NCBI RefSeq assembly: GCF_017562075.2
Contig: NC_054081.1
Location: 9,896,713-9,960,712, forward strand
Length of the DNA: 64,000 nucleotides
Origin: Anopheles merus
Lineage: Eukaryota; Arthropoda; Insecta; Diptera; Culicidae
Direction: 5' to 3'
Shown: positions 56,791 through 64,000 of the stretch, piece by piece
Layout of the letters: the number at the start of each line of letters is the position of its first letter
How positions within the stretch are numbered: the first letter of the stretch is position 1
Notes under the pieces: model-generated
Told to the model about the DNA's origin: nothing
The model's database searches: none
The model's input: only the letters and a program-made list of their open reading frames with translations
Program-made: the position numbers and the translations under genes

Positions 56791-57764
56791 CGCGCACGCC
56801 AGCTAAGAAGGGCAGCACTGCTCACGGCCGGCGTCGGTTTGCTGTGACCCCCGCTTTCGGGTGAGGTTGAAGACGCGCAGGTGGACTGGACGAAGCCACC
56901 GTATCCTCCCACTTCAACAGGTTTGCGACCTCAAACAACCGAGTGATCGTGTTTGCTCTTTGCGTTTGCGAGCCTCGTAAGATAATGTTTCGGAGACACT
57001 TTGGCCCGCACTTGTGTACTTGACTAGGGAGAGAGCTACACTACACTACACACCGTACGCTGGCTCCGAAACGCTGTAACTGAAAATGCACCAGATGTTT
57101 GAGCACTACGGCTTTGCACAAGTACACAAAACAAAACACACATACACACACACACAGGGAGAGAGAGACGAAAGAAACACATCAAAGCCGACACCAAACC
57201 ACGATGGCAAATGGGTGGAAAGTCACCCGCTGGACTGGACGACGCAATTGAGAGAATTTTGGGGGGATGGAGTGAAATTTTATCGATTTCCGAGAGACTT
57301 CCTCTGCCAGCGCTGTCCACGCTGGACTGAGCCGTTTGAGGGCCGGTGGAGTGCGTGTTCAGCTGTTGCGGGAGCGCAAGATATCCTGCTAGGAGGGCGA
57401 GCGGGAGACTGGAAGCTGTCACACGGAGAGGGCCGGAGCTTTCCCGGTCTGGTGCGTCTGGTTTTCGGTTCACGGGGACGAGGATGCAAAAAGTGTCGCG
57501 TCTTGGAGATGACACAGGGCGCGACTGGTACGCCAGGCGGACTTGTGGACTGGAGCGAAGGCACAGGACCAACCTCAGGGTGCGGGAACGTGCGGATGAC
57601 GCCGAGATGAACTGCGTCACCTTTCATTACCAGCGCACTACACCTTGCACGCACACTGTCCACAATCTTCGCGTACGCATTGCCGGGAAGAGGGAGAAGG
57701 ACTGGAATCTCTCGAAACCGTATGGTATACCTCTCTGCATCCATCCGTTAGAGTCTCCACGGGG

Positions 57765-57772
<8 letters not shown>

Positions 57773-57822
<50 letters not shown>
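57773..57822. repeat. (TC)n microsatellite
   Basis: An uninterrupted TC tract of about 50 bases. Similar tracts occur at about 57979-58030, 58208-58233 and 58658-58681, all on the same strand (GA on the minus strand) upstream of AMPD exon A. Confidence 0.9.
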
Positions 57823-57827
<5 letters not shown>

Positions 57828-57973
57828 GGTATGTTTTTGTTTTTCTTGCGTGTGTGTGGAATTTTAGATCAACTCACTCTCGCGCTCTTGAAGTATATCG
57901 CTCCAGATTGACCCTTTTTTGTTGGCCGTACTTTTGATGCGAGATATACATTAAATCATCAGCTAAGCATCCG

Positions 57974-58028
<55 letters not shown>

Positions 58029-58699
58029 ATTCTCTCGCTCTATCTCTATCTCTAACTCTAACTCTCTTTCTATACTGTATGACACAATCGCTCCGTTCGT
58101 ATTCAATTCCGTCCATTACTGATTACTCACATATCTACGCGTTCTAATCGGACGCTTCTGGACGTTTTACATCCATCGTTCGCACATCATTCTCACATCG
58201 CTAAGCATCTCTCTCTCTCTCTCTCTCTCTCTCTAGCGCTTCGCTCTCGTTATCGCTGCTATCCGTTATCTGCTTGTTTATGGTTCTTTCCTTTTCCTTC
58301 CGCTCGCTTGGGAGCACTTTCACTGCGGCCGGTCTCAAAACTTTTGCTGGCAATGAAATGATCTTTTCTTCGACTTTCACACCGTCGCCACAGCTATTTT
58401 GACCTACTTTTGGTTTTACTCAAAATTCGTAAAACTAAAAGATGTGTTTGAGCCAATTGAGCCAAAAAACTGTGCTTGGCGGAGTTTGACAAACGGAACG
58501 TGGACGGTGTTTGGTTCTGTGTGCGGGGTGCAATCGAGCAATGCAATTGTGCAAATGACTCATCTTGGCTCCTGGGAGGAGGAGCGAACCAAAAAAAAAA
58601 ACAAACAATTCCCTTCCTTCCCCATCTCTGCATTCCATTGCCTCCGTCTCTCTCACACTCTCTCTCTCTCTCTCTCTCTCTGTATCAATTACACTATTA

Positions 58700-61600
58700 C
58701 GACTCGCTTTGGTCGCACAGGTATTGTGACAAGGTCGCTCTTTTGGATGCACAAACATCAAATGCGGTGCAGTGTGTGTTTCTACGGGAGAAAAAAAAAA
58801 CACACACACACACATGCAAAGGCCTCTCGTTCTCCCTTTTCAGTCGCATACAGCTGCCACGCACTATCAGCTGATGGAGTCGCACGCACACATCCCCAGT
58901 TTGACTAATATTTGACTCCATCCAGTTCAGTCCAGGGGGAGGGGGTGGGACACTTCTAACAAAAAAAATACGCACACACACACACACACCCATACACATA
59001 CAGTGCGCGTTATCGACGCCATATCTCGAGAGGATTGATTGCGTTTGAAGCTCAAATGCGGTTTTGAAAGTCGAGGAGGGCTGCTGATCGATGCACTACT
59101 ACATGCGGATGTGAGGTGTGAGCGAAACAAAACAACCAAACAAACAAGCTTTGCAGCTTGGAATGGTTATTTTTGTTGTTGTTGTCGCACCACCTCTAAC
59201 TCTAAACGGCACTTAATGGTGCGGTTTGATTGACGGGACGCGCTAATGGGCAATGTTATTGTAGGCGAGCCTTCCAGGAAGTGAAGATGCCGGGCCCAGG
59301 ACACGTTGGCACTGCACTTGCATTACACATGCATACGCACACATAGTCTGACACGTAAACAGCCACAAACTGGAGCCACCGTCAGCAACATAAAAACGGA
59401 ACCGGACGGGAGAAAAATGCGAAACAAAGGGCAAGCTTTCCACTCTAACCCCTCTTCTACTACACTTTCCTAAAACTGTAAGGAAGTATCTTACCCTCAT
59501 CACTTCTAGAGTTTGGGACTTCGGGGGGACCCGCTTGCTGAGACTTCCGTGAGCTTACTAGCTGTCGTGTGGATGTGTCCGTCGGCCGGCTGTTTCTCGC
59601 TGCTCTAGGGCAGTTTTTTATCTGCAGTTCGCATTCCCCGGTATGTTGGCGCCTTGCCTCCCTCCCCCCCGTCCTCCATCACATCATGTGTGTGTGTGTG
59701 TGCGTGCTCTTGGAGTGTTTCCACGTGTGTTTAGCCGTACGGGTTGAACGCTGAGCGGCGTGTTCGTGTCGGTAATTCTCACATCCCCCATGAAGACGGA
59801 GAAGGGAGGGAGGGAAGGAGCATTGCTGTGTATATCATGCATCATCATCATCGTCCCAAAGCCAACATTGCACGCTGCACTGACAAAACGTGACACACAC
59901 ACACTGGTCGGTCGATGTGCAAAACATTAGCACACAAAAAAAACAAAACAAATCGCCCAAAAACCCTGAACGTGTGACGGCACGTGTGTGTGGCACGCGA
60001 AAGCGCACGCGTTACCCACACCGCGTTACACCGCTACAAAAAAGCCTTCACCACACACACACACACACACGGGCGCGCGCATCCGTACGCACACGCACAC
60101 AGAGCTGTTGGTTTACGAGAGCACACATCACACCAGCAACAACGGAGGACGGCGGGGGGATGGAAGTGGCGGCACTAAATTGCACTAGAACGACCGCGCG
60201 GGTGCAAATGGTTCGGGGTTTGCATTTAGCTATGGAAAGCAGCATTTGCAAAGTGTTGGGTGCCGGTTTGGTGGTCCTAACGGCAAAAATGGGGACTAAT
60301 CTAGCAAGGCAGGCGACAACGGTTCGATCCCTAACCCCCGGGGGGAATTGATAGGGCATGCTAAAAGTGTAGAAAAGATGTCTTCTTCAGATGTCTTCGC
60401 AAGATTGCAGGAATCATTGCGTCCTCTGGGACCCATAAAAACTAATTTGTTGGCATTGTGCATCATTAAATCATCAGTATCTTTCAAAAACCACAAGCAA
60501 TACTTGTAAAAGCAGCTCAGTCTGCCATCGCAGACATAAAGACGAATGAGGCTCCAACAGGTCCTAAACTCTCTTTTTGATCATTACAAACAAAACAACA
60601 ACAAAACAACCTCCACTTAAATGCGCAATAAAACTAGCGGTTTTGAATGGCAATAATTATGCAACACAGGATGTCTTTGGATCTGGATTCCAGGACCTTG
60701 GTAGGATCCAAAATTGCTCGCAGCGATCGTCTATCGGCTTAACAAGGAGAATTTTGTTTTTTTAGGAAGAACCACATAATCCAAATAAGAGCGTATCGTC
60801 GCAAAATAAAACAATGTCTTCGGCATAGAGTTCTTCATGTTGCATATGCAATTTCGATTCTAATGCGGGGATCTGTCAAATAAGGTCTGTAATAATGTTT
60901 TCAGCTTGTGTAATGAAATATCAGACCATATCTTAGCGAGTTTAACGACCCTTTTTTAGGGCGAAAATGAACAAAATAAGTTTAAAGGGATCGTTACACA
61001 ACGTATACACGGCTAATAACTTTTGAATTACTCCTGAGACTTTACACTCAATAACTTACAAATGTAATCTGGTGCATCGGTAAATAAAAGCAAGAAGTAT
61101 TGCCAAAGAAAAGCATAAGGGAAAATAAAGAGGTTTGGAAACTGAAGAAACAATTGGTGCTCTTAAAATTGATAATACAAATTCACAGAAAGGACCCATT
61201 TCAGCAAAAGGTCGAAAAATAAACATGCTCAGAAAAAAAAAATCAAAAGAATGCGAAGCTAAATTGATGGCTTTTAATTCGCTTTTACTAGAAGCACGAC
61301 AAAAAAAAAACAAATTTTATGTGAATCAACATGATAACATGGATTTTTTTGTTTTTCAATTAAATGAAATTAATTTGTTTTTTTTTTTTTTAATTTTCAA
61401 AAATATTTCGTAGTTTTCAAGGGAGGTCGTTATACACGCTAAAATACAGTAATATAATTTTTACACGATTTTTGTTTGCTACGTGGATGTATCGTTCTCT
61501 ACCCCGTGCTCCTGTTTGATCCTTCGCTCTCTACCAAGAAAGAAGGGACAGTGAAGATGCAAAAGTACCCAACGCTTATGCCTGAGGATCGGTACATCCA

Positions 61601-63110
61601 CGTTAGTATATCCCAGCTAGAGTTAATATCCCGTCGTAAGTCCCCTAGAGGCGGGCTACCATTGGCCGTTCTAGTGTAAAACCCTTTTCTCACTCTGGCA
61701 CTTACAGAATAAAAGGCAGAAGCTCAGCAAAAGTTTGCACAAAGGCGCCTGACAAAGTTTTAGCGCCAGCCCATTGCTTTGTCATTGCGTGTGTCGCGCG
61801 ATTCACACCTTGTCTGGGGGTCTTTTGCAGGCTGTTGTTGCTGCAGTTGCTTCCGCCGTCGCAACACCGGCGCATTTTGCTGAGGGAGGGGGATAAGACG
61901 AATTCAAACGGGGCCGCGGTGTGTTTGTTTACCACTTTGTATACAAAACCATCCCCCTCCCCCACCACGCCTGTCGCCTTGGAAATAGCAACAATACACA
62001 TAGAGAGAGACACACACACACACAAACACGGACGGACGGACGGTTGAGATTTATAAATATTCCGGGGATGCGCGCGTTTTCCTTCGCGATTTGTTTTACG
62101 ATATGCAAATCATGCTGACTCGTCTGGGCGGCGGCAGCCTGGTGGCCCCGTTCGTTATACCGGCTGGCGTCGCGTGGTCGTTACATTGTGTGTGTGTAAA
62201 TACATTGGGGTTGGATTAGGTCGGTCGGTAGCAGTTGCCGTCTAGAATGTACTATCGTTGCATCGGAAGAGTGATAGAGAACGAAAGACCGAGAGAGAGA
62301 GAGAGAGTGCTAATTTGTGATGGTAATAGAAAAGCCCTACCGCTCATATCTCACCCTTATCAAGTGACCCAACCTCACAGGGGACACGTCAGGGTCGTTT
62401 GTTTGGAAAAATGTTACACAGGAGCTTGATAACGTCATTTAATGGTCCTCAATAAGGCACACTATTGTGCGCCCTACGTGTTGTAAGTGATTCATACCCA
62501 ACACTCATTCTCTCTCTCTCTCTCTTTCGCTCTTTCTATCTATCTATCTATCGATTTTGTCTGCAACGCAGTCCTACACATACGTCACGCATTTTACGAC
62601 CCTCCGCTTGGCGAACACCGAGCACAAACGATCGACCAATCGATATCTCAACGGAACAGATGTATCGGATGTGGAACAGGCGTGGAAGAAAAGCCCGCTG
62701 CTACTGTGCCAATATAAGGGTGTTTATATTATCATTGCTATTCTTGTCGTCCGGATTGTGGTAGTGTAACACCAAACCCTAAACTACATTACATTCGTCT
62801 AACGAGATTAAAAGTATTTTATCGAGAACGGGATAAAAATAGCGTCACAATTTCCATATCTCACCGTGCCAGCGACGGCTGATTGCACATTAAAGCTCAA
62901 TAAATAGTTTTGATCGATTTGGTCGCGGATGTTGCGAAAGGCAATTTGAATAAATAAAGTGTAAGCTGCAGTGAGACGCCACGCATCAGTTTCGGAACGA
63001 CCGTTTGCCGTGTTTGTTTGATTCCCGCAGCAGCAGATGCTTCCGGGAGCGTTTCAGGTTCTTCTCATGCGCAGCTGCTCTTCATCTTCGAATCCTAAAA
63101 CAAAAAACAA
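58700..63110. other. Intergenic, no gene recognised
   Basis: CA/GT microsatellites near 58971-58989, 59688-59702 and 60053-60071. A possible tRNA-like SINE remnant with a GGTTCGATCCC box lies near 60321. The part from 60370 to 61500 is AT-rich. No exon could be supported. Confidence 0.4.
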
Positions 63111-63144
63111 AATGGAAAGTAAACATTAGTTAAAATATTCTCCG

Positions 63145-63830
63145 TAATCCAGCAGGATCGGCTTGTCCCTCACGTCGAACAGATAGTCGGAGACTATTAA
63201 AAAGCCTTCAGAAACAGGAAATCAACCAATAATTAGATCGTCACCATGCGGCAGATCTTGGAGAAGATGGCAGAATACTGACACGACACGACATATTTTC
63301 ATTGACTTCAAAGCTGCATATGATAGCATAGCCAAGGCAAAACTGTACGACGCTATGAGTTCTTTTGGAATCCCGGCCACACTGATAGACGCCACGACGC
63401 TAGAGAGGGCCATCCGTGACTCGAGAGTGTAGACTACGAGAACCAATTTCTATAAGTCAACCCAGACCCTGATATACGCTAATGATATATACATCACCAG
63501 TCTGCGGATCTCCTATGTAGCAGAAGCCTATAAAGGGATCGAGCAGGCGGCAGAGAACCTCGGATTGCAGATAAACGAGGCAAAGACCAAACTGATGATG
63601 GCAAAAAAAAAAAATAGTACTTATATAGTACAGGTACTCAGGCCATTGAGACATAGACACTGTCTACATCTGACGAAACCTTCTTGGTCGCGTTTGAAAG
63701 GAAGATGGTCAGAAGAATACTTGATGGGTGTTGACGAGCTATACGAGATGTACGGCAGCGCATCAAGCTCGACAGGCTCCTGGGTGGGCTGGCCATGTTG
63801 TACGCATGGAAGCGGACGACCCAGCCCAAG
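63145..63830 (+). pseudogene. Internally deleted non-LTR retrotransposon RT
   Basis: Plus-strand fragments in order: VEQIVGDY then a stop then KAFRNRKSTNN, IVTMRQILEKMAEY, IFIDFKAAYDSIAKAKLYDA (about 63297-63355), MSSFGIPATLID, then directly LERAIRDSRV and a stop, LIYANDIYITSLRISYVAEA (degenerate YADD box), AYKGIEQAAENLGLQINEAK, and a C-terminal FERKMVRRILDGC near 63688-63725. The part between FGIPATLI and LERAIRD, which holds palm-domain sequence in intact relatives, is missing. Stops and a frameshift confirm decay. It is similar in type to the minus-strand RT at 17000-18060. Confidence 0.75.
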
Positions 63831-63879
63831 TAAAGTGTTTTTAGGCCGTCCACAAAAGTGTTGGGAAAAATTAAGTTTG

Positions 63880-64000
63880 CGTCGGAATCGATTCTGGCTA
63901 GATTTGAAGTTTCCGGAATCGATTTCAGAATTGGCTCCAGAATCGGAATCGGCTCCGAAATCATAATTGGCTCCGGAATCGGCATTGTCTTCGAAATTGG
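63880..64000. mobile_element. GGAATC-array element, cut by the window end
   Basis: The last about 120 bases read GGAATCGATTC, GGCTCCAGAATCGGAATCGG and so on, the same array type as 34641 and 53711. A GAAGTTTCC stretch near the start resembles the AAACTTCA end of 53711 in reverse. The far end is outside the window. Confidence 0.55.

Noticed and set aside
57086..57610. 174-codon plus-strand open frame
   Set aside because: No recognisable domain, no codon bias, overlaps open frames on the other strand and spans a CA repeat at its start.
63060..63100. Minus-strand TTTTGTTTTAG acceptor followed by FEDEEQLRMRRT and a stop, a possible last exon of a gene beyond the window
   Set aside because: Only 13 codons, no upstream exon in the window and no clear polyadenylation signal; too little to call.
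63130..63197. Minus-strand frame reading SDYLFDVRDKPILLDYGEYFN and stop, looking like a terminal exon
   Set aside because: The plus strand of the same bases continues the RT pseudogene (VEQIVGDY), so this is its shadow.

Overview
This window is a piece of an insect nuclear genome, most likely an Anopheles-type mosquito. The coding exons are GC-rich with GC at third codon positions. They are split by GT-AG introns and sit in AT-rich intergenic DNA full of microsatellites, MITEs, SINEs and decayed non-LTR retrotransposons. No bacterial, organellar or rRNA/tRNA feature was recognised. Exon models were built by hand from reading frame, splice sites and phase; all four main genes close in frame.

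Layout: (1) 893-8280, minus: a PDGF/VEGF-related growth factor (Pvf-type), four coding exons and a 6.2-kb first intron stuffed with mobile elements. (2) 8281-19672: gene-poor; three decayed non-LTR fragments, a SINE with target duplication and a hAT-like MITE carrying a decamer array. (3) 19673-26337, minus: a kinesin-4 (KIF4/KLP3A-type chromokinesin), four coding exons; the third intron position by coordinate (20225-22949) is almost entirely bracketed by an inverted repeat. (4) 26338-30477: head-to-head interval with nested MITEs. (5) 30478-41633, plus: the TMEM94 orthologue, seven coding exons and two candidate alternative exons in its large introns. (6) 41634-44605: tail-to-tail interval containing a 1.1-kb repeat element. 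(7) 44606-56790, minus: AMP deaminase (AMPD2-like), with three alternative first coding exons that all splice in phase, plus an in-phase cassette exon. (8) 56.8-64 kb: gene-poor, CT/GA-rich upstream of the distal AMPD exon, then an RT pseudogene and a repeat element running off the window.

The genes are housekeeping or signalling loci with no evident shared pathway; there is no operon-like logic. KIF4 and TMEM94 are divergent about 4.1 kb apart; TMEM94 and AMPD converge.

The most unusual structure is a dispersed group of short hAT-like elements (2811, 15644, 34641, 42955, 50094, 53711 and a partial copy after about 63880). They have TAGYG-type ends and 8-bp target duplications, but their bodies are made of short tandem GGAGTC/GGAATC-type arrays. 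One copy has expanded into a higher-order repeat. These look like transposons that carry and seed satellite DNA. The other notable point is the multi-promoter design of the AMP deaminase gene.
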